Source of the DNA: Ruegeria atlantica
Lineage (GTDB): Bacteria > Pseudomonadota > Alphaproteobacteria > Rhodobacterales > Rhodobacteraceae
Reading direction: 5' to 3'
Length of the DNA: 64,000 nt
Assembly (NCBI RefSeq): GCF_013032455.1
Contig: NZ_WQCF01000001.1
Location: 682,001 to 746,000, forward strand
The translations under genes and the position numbers were made by a program. The notes beneath the pieces are model-generated. The model saw nothing but the letters and a program-made list of their open reading frames with translations, ran no database searches and had not been told where the DNA came from. Positions 26,073 to 35,059 of the stretch are shown piece after piece (positions within the stretch are counted from its first letter, which is position 1; each line of letters starts with the position of its first letter).

Positions 26073-27194
26073 ATGAGCGACGACACCCCGACCCCGGATC
26101 AGGCTCCCGGAGCCCCGCACCCGCGCGAAACCCAGCAAATGTTTGGGCAAGGCGAGGCAGAGAAGGCGTTTCTGAGCGCTTACACCTCGGACCGGCTGCA
26201 TCACGGCTGGCTTTTGACCGGACCTCGTGGGGTCGGCAAGGCAACGCTGGCCTGGCGGATTGCTCGGTTTCTGCTGGCGACCCCTCCGGTCGAGGATGAT
26301 GGACTGTTTGGCGCACCGCCTCCTCCTGAATCACTGGAGGTTGATCCCGAACACCCGGTTGCGCACCGTATTCTGGCAGGGGCCGAACCCGGCCTCGCCG
26401 CAATCACTCGGTCCCTGAACGATCAAGGGCGGTTACGAAACGAAATCGTGGTTGATGACATCCGTAAGCTTGGGAAATTCTTTGGCCTGTCGTCTGCGGA
26501 CGGTGGAAGGCGCGTCGTCATTGTGGATTCAGCGGATGAGATGAACGTCAGCGCGGCCAATGCCCTGCTGAAAATGTTGGAAGAACCGCCTGCACGCACC
26601 ACTTTGCTGTTGGTCTCACATCAGCCCTCGCGTCTGTTGCCTACAATACGGTCTCGCTGCCGAACCCTGCGTCTGTCGCCGATGGGGGCCGAGGACATGC
26701 AGGCCGCCCTTACTCAAACCGGAACTGAACTGCCAGCGCAGACTGATCATCTGGCAGCGCTGGCCGCCGGGTCTGTCGGTGATGCGGTCCGACTGATCAA
26801 TCTGGGCGGGCTGGAAATTTATGCCGAGCTGATCGCCATTCTGGGCACCCTGCCCCGCATGGACCGCCAACGCGCGCTGAGGCTGGCCGAAGCTGCTGCA
26901 CAGCGCGGCGCAGCTGAGAAGTTCGAGCTGCTGCTGACCCTGATCGACGTCGCCCTATCTCGCCTCGCTCTGACTGGCGCAACTGGCGCGCCGCCTATGC
27001 CCGAAGCCGCCCCGAATGAGGCAGAAACATTGTCCCGCCTGTCTTCTTCGCCTCAACAAGCACGGCAATGGGCCGAGGTCGCCGCGACAATCACTGCCCG
27101 CGCGCGACATGGTCAGGCGGTGAACCTTGACCCTGCCGCTCTGGTCCTAGATACGGTGTTCAAGATACAGGAAACCGCCGGTCGGAGCAGATGA
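26073..27194 (+). CDS. holB: DNA polymerase III delta-prime subunit
   Basis: A 373-residue AAA+ clamp-loader subunit. The Walker A motif is GPRGVGKATLAW (residues about 50-60), and the sensor/lid region contains ANALLKMLEEPPARTTLLL and the arginine-finger-type SRCRTLRLSP. The zinc-finger cysteines seen in many HolB/DnaX proteins are not obvious here. It starts eight bases after tmk and its end overlaps tatD by four bases. Confidence 0.93.
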   Translation: MSDDTPTPDQAPGAPHPRETQQMFGQGEAEKAFLSAYTSDRLHHGWLLTGPRGVGKATLAWRIARFLLATPPVEDDGLFGAPPPPESLEVDPEHPVAHRILAGAEPGLAAITRSLNDQGRLRNEIVVDDIRKLGKFFGLSSADGGRRVVIVDSADEMNVSAANALLKMLEEPPARTTLLLVSHQPSRLLPTIRSRCRTLRLSPMGAEDMQAALTQTGTELPAQTDHLAALAAGSVGDAVRLINLGGLEIYAELIAILGTLPRMDRQRALRLAEAAAQRGAAEKFELLLTLIDVALSRLALTGATGAPPMPEAAPNEAETLSRLSSSPQQARQWAEVAATITARARHGQAVNLDPAALVLDTVFKIQETAGRSR

Positions 27195-27997
27195 GCGACA
27201 CCCCCCAAATCACCGACAGCCATTGCCATCTGGACTTCCCTGATTTCGAGGGGCAGCTGGACCAGATCATCGCCAACGCCACCGAGGCAGGCGTGACACG
27301 CATGGTCACGATCTGCACCCGGTTACGTAACGAACCCACTGTCCGCGCCATTGCCGAAGCCCACGCGCCCGTCTTTTACGCCGCGGGCACCCACCCCATG
27401 AGCGCCGCAGATGAGCCGATGGCTACCGTTGACGAATTGGTTGCGCTCTCTCAGCATCCGAAATTCGTTGGCATCGGTGAAACCGGGCTGGATTATCACT
27501 ACACAGCTGACAGCGCCGAAGTGCAGCAGCAGTCGCTGCGCATCCATATCGAGGCCGCCCAGCGCACTGGGCTGCCTCTGATTATCCATGCCCGCGCCGC
27601 CGACGATGACGTGACCCGCATTTTGTCCGAGGAACACCGCAACGCGCCTTATTCCTGCGTCATGCACTGCTTTTCCTCCTCAGCGGAACTGGCCAAGGCC
27701 GCGCTGGATCTGGGCTTTTACCTGTCGATGTCCGGCATCGCCGCCTTCCCCAAAAGCCAGGAGCTGCGCGATATCTTCACCTTGGCCCCGGTCGATCGCA
27801 TTCTGGTGGAAACCGACGCGCCCTATCTGGCCCCGCCCCCATATCGTGGCAAACGTAATGAACCGGCTTACACCGCCCACACAGCCCGGAAAGGGGCAGA
27901 GGTGTTCGGCATGGCCTATGCCGATTTTGCCGCCCAAACGCAGGCCAATTTTGATCGTCTCTTTACCAAAGCCGCGACCTATAAGGCGGCTGCATGA
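27191..27997 (+). CDS. TatD-family metal-dependent hydrolase
   Basis: A 268-residue TIM-barrel hydrolase of the TatD DNase family. It shows the first metal motif DSHCHLDFPDF, the GETGLDYHY motif, IIHARAADDD, VMHCFSSS and the late aspartate motif VETDAPYLAP. Family members act as 3'-5' deoxyribonucleases or related phosphoesterases. It overlaps holB and the next gene by ATGA junctions, indicating coupled translation. Confidence 0.93.
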   Translation: MSDTPQITDSHCHLDFPDFEGQLDQIIANATEAGVTRMVTICTRLRNEPTVRAIAEAHAPVFYAAGTHPMSAADEPMATVDELVALSQHPKFVGIGETGLDYHYTADSAEVQQQSLRIHIEAAQRTGLPLIIHARAADDDVTRILSEEHRNAPYSCVMHCFSSSAELAKAALDLGFYLSMSGIAAFPKSQELRDIFTLAPVDRILVETDAPYLAPPPYRGKRNEPAYTAHTARKGAEVFGMAYADFAAQTQANFDRLFTKAATYKAAA

Positions 27998-28791
27998 CCG
28001 AACTTCGCTGCACCATTCTCGGCTGTGGCTCGTCCGGCGGCGTGCCCCGGCTAGGTGGGCATTGGGGCGATTGTGATCCAAATAACCCCAAGAACATCCG
28101 CCGGCGTTGTTCGATGCTGGTCGAACGTGACGGGCCCGAAGGCACCACGTCCGTCCTGATTGACACACCACCCGACATGCGCAGCCAGCTACTGGACAGC
28201 GGGACCGGACGGCTGGATGGCGTTGTATATACGCATTCACACGCTGACCATGTTCACGGCATCGACGACCTGCGTATGATCGTGTTCAACATGCGTGAAC
28301 GCGTGCCAGTCTGGGCCGATGGCGATACCCAAAACGCGCTGCTGGGGCGGTTCGGCTATGCCTTCATTCAGCCCGAGGGCTCTCCGTACCCGCCGATCCT
28401 CGATCTTAAATCCATAGATGGCCCATTTGAAATCGACGGCCCCGGTGGTCCGATCCCTTTTCACCCGTTCAAGGTCAACCACGGGTCGATTGACTCATTG
28501 GGCTTCCGGATGGGCAAATTGGCCTATCTGCCAGATGTGGCAGATATCTATGACGATGCGTGGTCGGTAATGCAGGGGTTGGACTGTCTGGTCATCGACG
28601 CCCTACGTCGGTCGCCGCATCCGACCCATACACATTTGGAAAAGACGCTTGGCTGGATTGACCAGTTGCAACCAAAACGCGCAGTCCTGACGAATATGCA
28701 TATCGACCTCGACTATGACACGGTCGACGCGGAAACTCCCGAACACATCACCCCCGCCTATGACGGCATGGTGATCCATCAGGCTCTGTAG
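27994..28791 (+). CDS. MBL-fold metallo-hydrolase (PhnP/RNase Z-like)
   Basis: A 265-residue metallo-beta-lactamase-fold protein with the metal motif THSHADHVHGID and an N-terminal LGCGSSGGVPRLG loop. It resembles the PhnP-like/RNase Z-like hydrolases that follow tatD in many alphaproteobacteria. The exact substrate is not known from sequence; phosphodiester hydrolysis is plausible. It is the last member of the holB-tatD-MBL coupled set. Confidence 0.88.
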   Translation: MTELRCTILGCGSSGGVPRLGGHWGDCDPNNPKNIRRRCSMLVERDGPEGTTSVLIDTPPDMRSQLLDSGTGRLDGVVYTHSHADHVHGIDDLRMIVFNMRERVPVWADGDTQNALLGRFGYAFIQPEGSPYPPILDLKSIDGPFEIDGPGGPIPFHPFKVNHGSIDSLGFRMGKLAYLPDVADIYDDAWSVMQGLDCLVIDALRRSPHPTHTHLEKTLGWIDQLQPKRAVLTNMHIDLDYDTVDAETPEHITPAYDGMVIHQAL

Positions 28792-28833
28792 ACCGCTGCG
28801 AAGGGGCCCAGCGATATCCCCTGGGGTAGCAAG

Positions 28834-29766
28834 ATGCTGCAAAGCCTGATCGACGTCATCCTGCCGGTTTTCCTTGTGATCGGAGCGGGCTACGCTGCCA
28901 CTTATTTGGGGTATTTCAAGGAAACCCATATCGACGGTCTGATGAAGTTCACCCAAGGCTTCGCCATCCCGTGCCTGCTGTTTCTTGCTATCGTGCGTCT
29001 GGACCTGAGTACCAGCTTTGATCCTCGGCTGCAGGTCAGCTTCTACACCGCCGCTGCGCTGTGTTTCATCGCTGGTTTGTTCGGTGCCCGCCTTATCTTT
29101 CATCGCGAGTGGGAGGACTGTATCGCCATCGGTTTTTGCTGCCTGTTTTCCAACTCGGTGCTACTGGGCTTGCCGATTACTGACCGAGCCTACGGGCCTG
29201 AAAATTTGGCAGGAAACTATGCGATCATCGCCTTCCACGCGCCGTTTTGCTATTGCATCGGCATCACCGTGATGGAGGTTGTTCGAAACCGCGGCAATGG
29301 CGGCAAACAAATGGCCCGCTCGGTACTATCCGCGATGTTTCGAAACGCACTGATCCTTGGTATTGCTCTTGGGTTTATCGTCAATCTGTCTGGCGTCGGT
29401 GTGCCGCTGGTAGTGGACGAAGCGCTTGGTCTGATAACCGGGGCTGCCTTGCCCGGTGGCCTATTTGCGTTGGGAGGAATTCTGGTCAAATACAAACCCG
29501 AAGGCGATCTGCGCGCTATCGCGTATGTCTGCGGTATCTCCCTGTTGCTGCACCCCAGCCTTACGTGGCTGTTCGGGTCAGTGGCGGGACTGCCGCAGGA
29601 TTTGTTTCGATCTGGCGTTCTGACATCTGCTATGGCACCCGGTTTCAACGCCTATATTTTCGCCAACCTGTATGGCCGGGCCAAACGAGTCGCAGCCTCA
29701 GCGGTTCTGATCGGGACAGCGGCGTCAATCCTGACGGTCTGGTTCTGGCTAACACTTTTGGGCTGA
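28834..29766 (+). CDS. AEC-family transporter
   Basis: A 310-residue membrane protein of the auxin efflux carrier family, with about ten hydrophobic segments in two groups of five. The helix-breaking stretches characteristic of this fold appear around FAIPCLLFLA and the C-terminal TSAMAPGFNAYIFA. It is likely to export or import a small organic acid; nothing here fixes the substrate. It begins 42 bases after the MBL gene on the same strand. Confidence 0.85.
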   Translation: MLQSLIDVILPVFLVIGAGYAATYLGYFKETHIDGLMKFTQGFAIPCLLFLAIVRLDLSTSFDPRLQVSFYTAAALCFIAGLFGARLIFHREWEDCIAIGFCCLFSNSVLLGLPITDRAYGPENLAGNYAIIAFHAPFCYCIGITVMEVVRNRGNGGKQMARSVLSAMFRNALILGIALGFIVNLSGVGVPLVVDEALGLITGAALPGGLFALGGILVKYKPEGDLRAIAYVCGISLLLHPSLTWLFGSVAGLPQDLFRSGVLTSAMAPGFNAYIFANLYGRAKRVAASAVLIGTAASILTVWFWLTLLG

Positions 29767-29837
29767 CAATGGCGCGGTATGGATTGACTTTATTTCATCA
29801 TGAAACACCTATCGGAAAACCAGACTGGACCAATGAA

Positions 29838-30536
29838 ATGCAGCACGCCCTAATTGTCGCCCATGGCCAACCGTCAGATCCGGCCCCAGCCGAACAGTCA
29901 CTTGCCGCCTATGCGGCCGAAGTCGACGCCCTGTGCGAAGATGTAACTGTACGTTCAGCCACCCTCGCTGCGCCGGGCTTGTTCGAAGACCGCGTATCAG
30001 AACTGTCGGATGACGCGGTGATTTACCCGCTTTTCATGGCCAATGGGTGGTTTGTCACCAGCGCCCTGCCCAAACGCCTTGCCGAAAGGAAGCTCCCTAT
30101 TCTCGACCCGCTGGGGGTTGATCCGAACCTGCCAGGGCTGGTCGCCGAAGCTCTGTCTGACGCGCTGAAAGACAACAAATGGGCCCCGCAGGACACCGAT
30201 CTGGTTCTGGCCGCCCATGGCTCGGGCCGCAGCCGCAACCCGTCTGCAGTGGCTCGGACCTTCGCCGCTGAACTGGCACAGCGGCTGGCCTTCAGATCAA
30301 TTCGCCCAGGCTTTGTCGAGGAACGCCCTTCAATTTCCGAAGCAGCCTCTGGACTGTCAGCGCAAGCTCTGTGCCTGCCCTATTTTGCATGCACCGGAGG
30401 TCATGTGCTTGAGGATGTACCGCAAGAGTTAGAGGCAGCCGCGTTCAAAGGTCAGGTCATGCCCGTTGTCGGAGAACTGCCCCAGATCCAGCAGCACATT
30501 GCAACCATCCTGACACGCGCATTTCAAAGGGGTTGA
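29838..30536 (+). CDS. CbiX/SirB-like chelatase family protein
   Basis: A 232-residue protein with two CbiX-type repeats. The first opens ALIVAHGQPSDPAP and the second, near residue 120, opens LVLAAHGSGRSRN, both placing the conserved histidine at the end of the first strand. C-terminal LPYFACTGGHVLEDVP also fits. The family inserts cobalt or iron into tetrapyrroles (sirohydrochlorin chelatases). I start at ATG 29838; ATG 29769 is an alternative. No cobalamin or siroheme genes adjoin, so the physiological metal is open. Confidence 0.75.
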   Translation: MQHALIVAHGQPSDPAPAEQSLAAYAAEVDALCEDVTVRSATLAAPGLFEDRVSELSDDAVIYPLFMANGWFVTSALPKRLAERKLPILDPLGVDPNLPGLVAEALSDALKDNKWAPQDTDLVLAAHGSGRSRNPSAVARTFAAELAQRLAFRSIRPGFVEERPSISEAASGLSAQALCLPYFACTGGHVLEDVPQELEAAAFKGQVMPVVGELPQIQQHIATILTRAFQRG

Positions 30537-30562
30537 CCCCCAACCACTTGGTTTACGCACGA

Positions 30563-31585
30563 TTAGTCCGAAGCAACCCCGGATGTTGCGTCGCCATGAC
30601 AAAGCCCGCCCAGCGCAGAGTACTGACAATGCCGGGACCGGCCCTTCCTTTTCGCCTCATACAAAGCCAAGTCCGCCGCATTCATGATTTCTGCCACTTT
30701 GGGGGACGAAAACTGGGTCGACAACGCGGTACCGATGCTGCCTGAAACCCGGCAGGTGTTATTCTCGAACTGCATCGGTTTTTGCAGCCGGTCGATCAGG
30801 CGCGCGGCTATTGATGACAGAATAACTTCGTCCGACATCCCCTTGAAAATAATAACGAACTCATCCCCACCGATACGAGCAACTGTATCGTCGTTGCGAG
30901 TTTCCTCGATCATAATCCGAGCGGCCTGCTGCAACACAAAATCACCTGCTGCATGCCCGTACTGATCGTTAACTGATTTGAAGAAATCCAGATCCAAATG
31001 CATCAGGGCGAAGGGGGCATTTCCCGAAACCAGATGCCCAAGCAGCACATCCAAGGCGCGTCGGTTTTTCAATCCGGTCAGCATATCGGTAAATGCCTGC
31101 TCCTTGGCCGCCAACATTGCACCCTGCAGGCGCAGATTCAGCGACCGCGAAGCTTCCATTGCGGCAGATTTTGCTTCGACAAGATACAACAGTTCGATCG
31201 CTAGATCAGTACCCGAGAAATCCGCGCTGGTCAGGGCATAATCACGTACCGCATCCAGTATCGAGATACCGAACGATAGGTTAATGACCGCACCTTTTCC
31301 CTGTGGCAGGGGCGCAATCAAGCCCTTAAGTGCCGTGCGTGGCGTGCCATGAAGTTTGAGGTGAAGCTTAGCTCCGGCCAATGACATCAACCCCGAAAGG
31401 GTCGTTACCGACCGTGGTCGAACCAGCTCGAACACTTCCAGAAAGTCTTTCCCCGCCATCGGTTGACCAGGTCGCAGTTTCTGCAAAGTCGGACCCACAC
31501 GCGTTATCCGACCATCTTCGTCAACTAGAACGAACATTGGGCAAAGTGTCTCCAACAAGCCCGCCAGATCACCAGCACCCTTCAT
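30563..31585 (-). CDS. HNOBA-domain diguanylate cyclase (GGDEF)
   Basis: A 340-residue cytoplasmic protein. The first 130 residues match the PAS-like HNOB-associated (HNOBA) domain (PMFVLVDEDGRITRVG). A helical linker (about 125-165) with coiled-coil character follows, then a GGDEF domain with TGLKNRRAL, active-site ARIGGDEFVIIF and an inhibitory RxxD site (RNDD) nine residues before GGDEF. It should make cyclic di-GMP with product inhibition. The start overlaps the stop of the H-NOX-like gene by four bases (ATGA), so the two proteins are probably partners. The end faces the CbiX-like gene. Confidence 0.92.
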   Translation of the reverse strand: MKGAGDLAGLLETLCPMFVLVDEDGRITRVGPTLQKLRPGQPMAGKDFLEVFELVRPRSVTTLSGLMSLAGAKLHLKLHGTPRTALKGLIAPLPQGKGAVINLSFGISILDAVRDYALTSADFSGTDLAIELLYLVEAKSAAMEASRSLNLRLQGAMLAAKEQAFTDMLTGLKNRRALDVLLGHLVSGNAPFALMHLDLDFFKSVNDQYGHAAGDFVLQQAARIMIEETRNDDTVARIGGDEFVIIFKGMSDEVILSSIAARLIDRLQKPMQFENNTCRVSGSIGTALSTQFSSPKVAEIMNAADLALYEAKRKGRSRHCQYSALGGLCHGDATSGVASD

Positions 31586-32169
31586 GACTTGCGCGCTCCA
31601 AGATCGAAATGGCGCCCTTTAGCGAAGGCACTTTCCACAAGCACCACCGAAATCACCTCGGCCTCGCCATCTTGACCGTCATGGGACAACATCGCCAAAG
31701 CGCCGTAATCGTCAGCCATGGCACGCAGTACTCCGACCATGACACTGGAGTATCCGGCCAGCCCCGGATGGCAGAGCAATCGGAATTCTGTCGGGCTAAC
31801 CTCAATCAACTCAAGCGCCGGCAGACAAAGGTCAGAGACGGCCAGCCGGACCCTGTCAGACAAATCGTCCAGTGAATGCAGGAATTCTACATAAGTTACA
31901 CCGCCGAACCGCAGCAGCCGACGCAAGTCTTCCATTTTGGGATGCGAGACCAGATAGGTTCCCAGATCCTCAAGGATTTCGGCACGCGGGCGTTTCAAAT
32001 CGGCACATACTGCATCCAGAACACGGATCGTCACATCGTCATCATAGACAAGCATGGCCTCAAACTCGGTAAAGCCCAGTTCAGCCGCGTCGGCCACGCG
32101 CAACCAGCATGACTGACCGTAAGTCACGCACACAAAAGATTGGACCGCCCGATTGATCAGACCATGCAT
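31582..32169 (-). CDS. H-NOX-like (HNOB) sensor protein lacking the expected heme ligand
   Basis: A 195-residue protein with the H-NOX fold signature: it begins MHGLINRAVQSFV, as H-NOX proteins begin MxGxI, and has EFLHSLDDLSDRVRLAV where canonical proteins have the heme-ligating histidine (pattern LDxxH). Here that position is Ser104. The YxSxR heme-propionate motif also appears lost, with CHPGL at residues 133-137. It may bind a different ligand or act as a protein sensor. I use ATG 32169 from family alignment; an in-frame TTG at 32211 exists. It is coupled to the HNOBA-GGDEF gene, suggesting control of cyclic di-GMP synthesis. Confidence 0.85.
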   Translation of the reverse strand: MHGLINRAVQSFVCVTYGQSCWLRVADAAELGFTEFEAMLVYDDDVTIRVLDAVCADLKRPRAEILEDLGTYLVSHPKMEDLRRLLRFGGVTYVEFLHSLDDLSDRVRLAVSDLCLPALELIEVSPTEFRLLCHPGLAGYSSVMVGVLRAMADDYGALAMLSHDGQDGEAEVISVVLVESAFAKGRHFDLGARKS

Positions 32170-32289
32170 GTGATGCCCCAAATTGGTTTCCACACCAATC
32201 TGATCTGACAATCCTTAACAAACCCCCAAGATGCGCCATAGCGTACGGACAATATGAACAAGATTCGGGATGGACGCCCTAGTGAAAAA

Positions 32290-33849
32290 TTAGAAGTCCG
32301 TCGGTGCCCCGCCCTCGGCCTTTCTGCGAGCCACGAAATCAGCCAGTTCTTCTCGGATTGCATCATCCATCGCCGGAGGTTCAAAGCTGGTAATGATTTC
32401 CTTGAACATGTGATGGGCACGCTCGGCCGTCCAGATGCCGCCCGCGACGTTCCAGCCTTCGTAGTTTTTCCAATCGCTAAGGAAGGGTTGATAAAACGCC
32501 GTAGTGTACCGATCCTGCGTGTGCTGAATGCCAAAGAAATGGCCATCATTGCCCACCGCACGGATCGCATCCAGAGCAATCTCATCCGGGCCGGTCGCTG
32601 TGATCTCTGGTTGCATATAGCGCTGAATTTGCTGCAAAACCTCGCAATCCATGATGAATTTTTCAGGGCTTGCGATCAGGCCGCCCTCAAGCCATCCGGC
32701 GGCATGATAAACCATGTTGGTGCCCGACTGCACCGAAGCCCAGAGTGAATTGGACGTCTCCCAAACAGATTGCCCGTCAGGCACATTCGCAGCACACACA
32801 CCCGACGATCGCATAGGCAGACCGTAAAACCGCGCCATCTGCCCTGTCATCTGAGTGGAACGCATATATTCCGGCGTGCCAAAGGCCGGAGCGCCAGATT
32901 TCATATCCACATTGGATGTGAACGTGCCGATAACACAAGGAATCCCTGGGCGCACATATTGAAACAAGGCGATCGCACACAGCGCCTCGGCCAGCGATTG
33001 CGCCACGGCCCCGGCCATGGTGACAGGTGCCATCGCACCGGCCAATGTGAACGGTGTCACAACAATAGCTTGCCCGCGCCGCGCCAACCGAAGACAGCCA
33101 TCAATCATAGGATGGTCGTGTTTCAGTGGAGACGTTGAGTTGATGTTGGTGTACATCCGGGGCGTTGCTTCGAACTCTTCGTGGGTCAGGCCACCTGCGA
33201 TGCGCACCATTTCCATCACGTCTTCGACCCGCTCTTTGCCCAGAGAATAGGCGTGCATCGCCTTATCTGTCAGGGTTAGCTTATCATAAAGCACGTCCAG
33301 ATGCCGCACACTGGCATGGATATCAACTGGCTCGACCGGATAACCTCCGGCGAAATGAATGCAATTGAAGTACTGTGTCAGCTTCAAAAGATTGCGGCAC
33401 ATGTCTCGGTTGCCAGGCACTTTGGTGCCAATCTCCATATCCCAGTAATTCGGCGGAGAAGACACGTTTCCGAACACCATGTTCTTTCCGCCGATCTCGA
33501 TCCTGTGTTCGATGTTGCGCGGCGTGATCGTGAATGTAGATGGTGCCTTGCCGACCATCTCCATGACAAAGTCCCGGCCCATACGGACATTGTCGCCTTC
33601 GACCGTACAGCCTGCCTTGCGCAAAATACCCTTGGCTTCTTCGTTGTAGAACTCGATCCCGATCTCTTCGAGGATGCGCATCGCCCCCTCGTGGATCGCC
33701 TCGATCCCTTCCGGATTCAGCGGTTCCGTCGGATGATCGATATTGACCGGAGGGCTCCAGGGCATCTGGTCGATTACTGCGCTACCCCGGCGCTCGGCGG
33801 CCCCGGCCCGCCCGCCAGCACGACGCCTACGCGATTTTGTATCTGCCAT
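32290..33849 (-). CDS. trimethylamine methyltransferase (MttB) family protein, non-pyrrolysine
   Basis: A 519-residue TIM-barrel methyltransferase of the MttB/MtgB superfamily. An Arg-rich, low-complexity first 25 residues precede the domain (TEPLNPEGIEAIHEGAMRILEEIG follows). No in-frame amber codon is present, so it is not a pyrrolysine enzyme. Relatives demethylate quaternary amines such as glycine betaine and hand the methyl to a corrinoid protein; no corrinoid protein or corrinoid activator lies nearby. ATG 33849 is preceded by GGAGG at five bases. Such genes are abundant in marine roseobacters. The substrate cannot be told from sequence. Confidence 0.88.
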   Translation of the reverse strand: MADTKSRRRRAGGRAGAAERRGSAVIDQMPWSPPVNIDHPTEPLNPEGIEAIHEGAMRILEEIGIEFYNEEAKGILRKAGCTVEGDNVRMGRDFVMEMVGKAPSTFTITPRNIEHRIEIGGKNMVFGNVSSPPNYWDMEIGTKVPGNRDMCRNLLKLTQYFNCIHFAGGYPVEPVDIHASVRHLDVLYDKLTLTDKAMHAYSLGKERVEDVMEMVRIAGGLTHEEFEATPRMYTNINSTSPLKHDHPMIDGCLRLARRGQAIVVTPFTLAGAMAPVTMAGAVAQSLAEALCAIALFQYVRPGIPCVIGTFTSNVDMKSGAPAFGTPEYMRSTQMTGQMARFYGLPMRSSGVCAANVPDGQSVWETSNSLWASVQSGTNMVYHAAGWLEGGLIASPEKFIMDCEVLQQIQRYMQPEITATGPDEIALDAIRAVGNDGHFFGIQHTQDRYTTAFYQPFLSDWKNYEGWNVAGGIWTAERAHHMFKEIITSFEPPAMDDAIREELADFVARRKAEGGAPTDF

Positions 33850-33969
33850 ATGATCCTCCGGAACTTGCGTCCTTTCATGCAAGCCCCGAAGTTAGGTGTC
33901 TGGCCGTTCTGTCTGCGACAGAGTCTGTCGGTTTTCTATTCCAATGCGGCGAAACTGATCTCTGAAAGA

Positions 33970-34662
33970 TCAGTTTTTGGCCAACCAGCCGGGAATGTGA
34001 CCAATGTCCGGCAAAACGACATCCGCCATCGGTGCCAGAGCTTCGGCCGGCGCGATCCCTGTGAGAACACCGATTGTCGTCATCCCTGCTGCGCGCCCGG
34101 CCTGCAAATCATGCAAGCTGTCGCCAACCATGGCCACCTGTTCCGGATCTACGCCAACATGCGTGGCAAAGGCCAACAACTGACCGGGCCCCGGTTTGAA
34201 CCCGTGGCCGCTGTCGTAACCGGCAACAAAGTCAAAATGTTCCCGGATTCCCACCGATGCCAAGTGCTGCAACGCAGGCATTTCACTGTCGTTGGTCGCC
34301 ACGCCAAGCTTGAATCCCGCTTGTCGCAACCCGTCCAGAAACGGCACCAGAGGCACGGCCTGCGCTTGTGGCGCCGCAGCTGCCTCGGTGTTCAACACAT
34401 CGAGCAATTCCTCAAGTGACATAGCTGAAACATGCTCGATGAGAACCTCGGCGATTTCCTCGACTGTTGCGGCAATCACAATGCTGTCTTCGGCATAGGT
34501 TGCCGTTTCAAGGTCAAATCCGATGACGCGCCCCAATTCGGCCGCTCGTGCATGGTCGCCATCTGCCAGTCGCAGAACCAGATTTCGTCCGAAAGCCCCC
34601 CAAGTATTTGCAAAGTCAAAAAGGGTTCCGTCCTTGTCGAACAGGATCGCGTCAATGGGCAT
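33970..34662 (-). CDS. HAD-family phosphatase, phosphoglycolate-phosphatase-like
   Basis: A 230-residue haloacid-dehalogenase-fold hydrolase with motif I FDKDGTLFDF, motif II-type GVATNDSE and motif III/IV MVGDSLHDLQAG, plus a helical cap. It most resembles Gph-type phosphatases, which make glycolate from 2-phosphoglycolate, but substrate assignment within this family is weak. ATG 34662 has AGGAGA six bases upstream; the frame continues 36 codons further without support. It follows DUF3572 on the same strand. Confidence 0.8.
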   Translation of the reverse strand: MPIDAILFDKDGTLFDFANTWGAFGRNLVLRLADGDHARAAELGRVIGFDLETATYAEDSIVIAATVEEIAEVLIEHVSAMSLEELLDVLNTEAAAAPQAQAVPLVPFLDGLRQAGFKLGVATNDSEMPALQHLASVGIREHFDFVAGYDSGHGFKPGPGQLLAFATHVGVDPEQVAMVGDSLHDLQAGRAAGMTTIGVLTGIAPAEALAPMADVVLPDIGHIPGWLAKN

Positions 34663-34687
34663 GGTTTTCTCCTGCACAGATGTTGAA

Positions 34688-34972
34688 TCAGGTCCAGTGA
34701 ACGTCGGCACCGCCGGACAATACCGCGCGCGCTTGACCCGGCAGATCGTAGGGCACTGAATTCGCGTCACAGAAGGCGATTACCCACGAATCGTCAAGCA
34801 TCAGAAATTCCAAAATCGACCCGAGGAACTCTGGCTCTGCAGCCCGGTCCCGCAAGTCCTGCGCCGATGCACCCGTCGAACCCAAGAAAACTGGTAATAA
34901 CTCTTCATTACCAACCAACCAGCCCAGAGCATTCAGAGCCAATGTTTCAGCAGATTGGGCGGAGATTGACAT
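34688..34972 (-). CDS. DUF3572 family protein
   Basis: A 94-residue soluble helical protein (SAETLALNALGWLVGNEELLPVFLGSTG...), matching the alphaproteobacterial DUF3572 family of unknown function. It is divergent from the PleD-like gene with 66-87 bases between them, and 25 bases upstream of the HAD gene on the same strand. The DUF3572/pleD neighbourhood recurs in Rhodobacteraceae, as I recall it. Confidence 0.85.
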   Translation of the reverse strand: MSISAQSAETLALNALGWLVGNEELLPVFLGSTGASAQDLRDRAAEPEFLGSILEFLMLDDSWVIAFCDANSVPYDLPGQARAVLSGGADVHWT

Positions 34973-35059
34973 AAAGTAGCCCCGGATCAGGTCATGGAAA
35001 GGGTTTGTTAACCAGACTCATAAACACTTTGGCAACGCATGCAATCAACGGTGACTGAT

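Noticed and set aside
29247-29837. 197-codon N-terminal extension of the CbiX-like gene
   Set aside because: It lies inside the AEC transporter gene in another frame; the domain begins at the ATG at 29838.
34973-35059. Possible short gene between DUF3572 and the PleD-like gene
   Set aside because: Only a divergent promoter-sized gap; the in-frame ATG at 35039 merely extends the PleD-like start.
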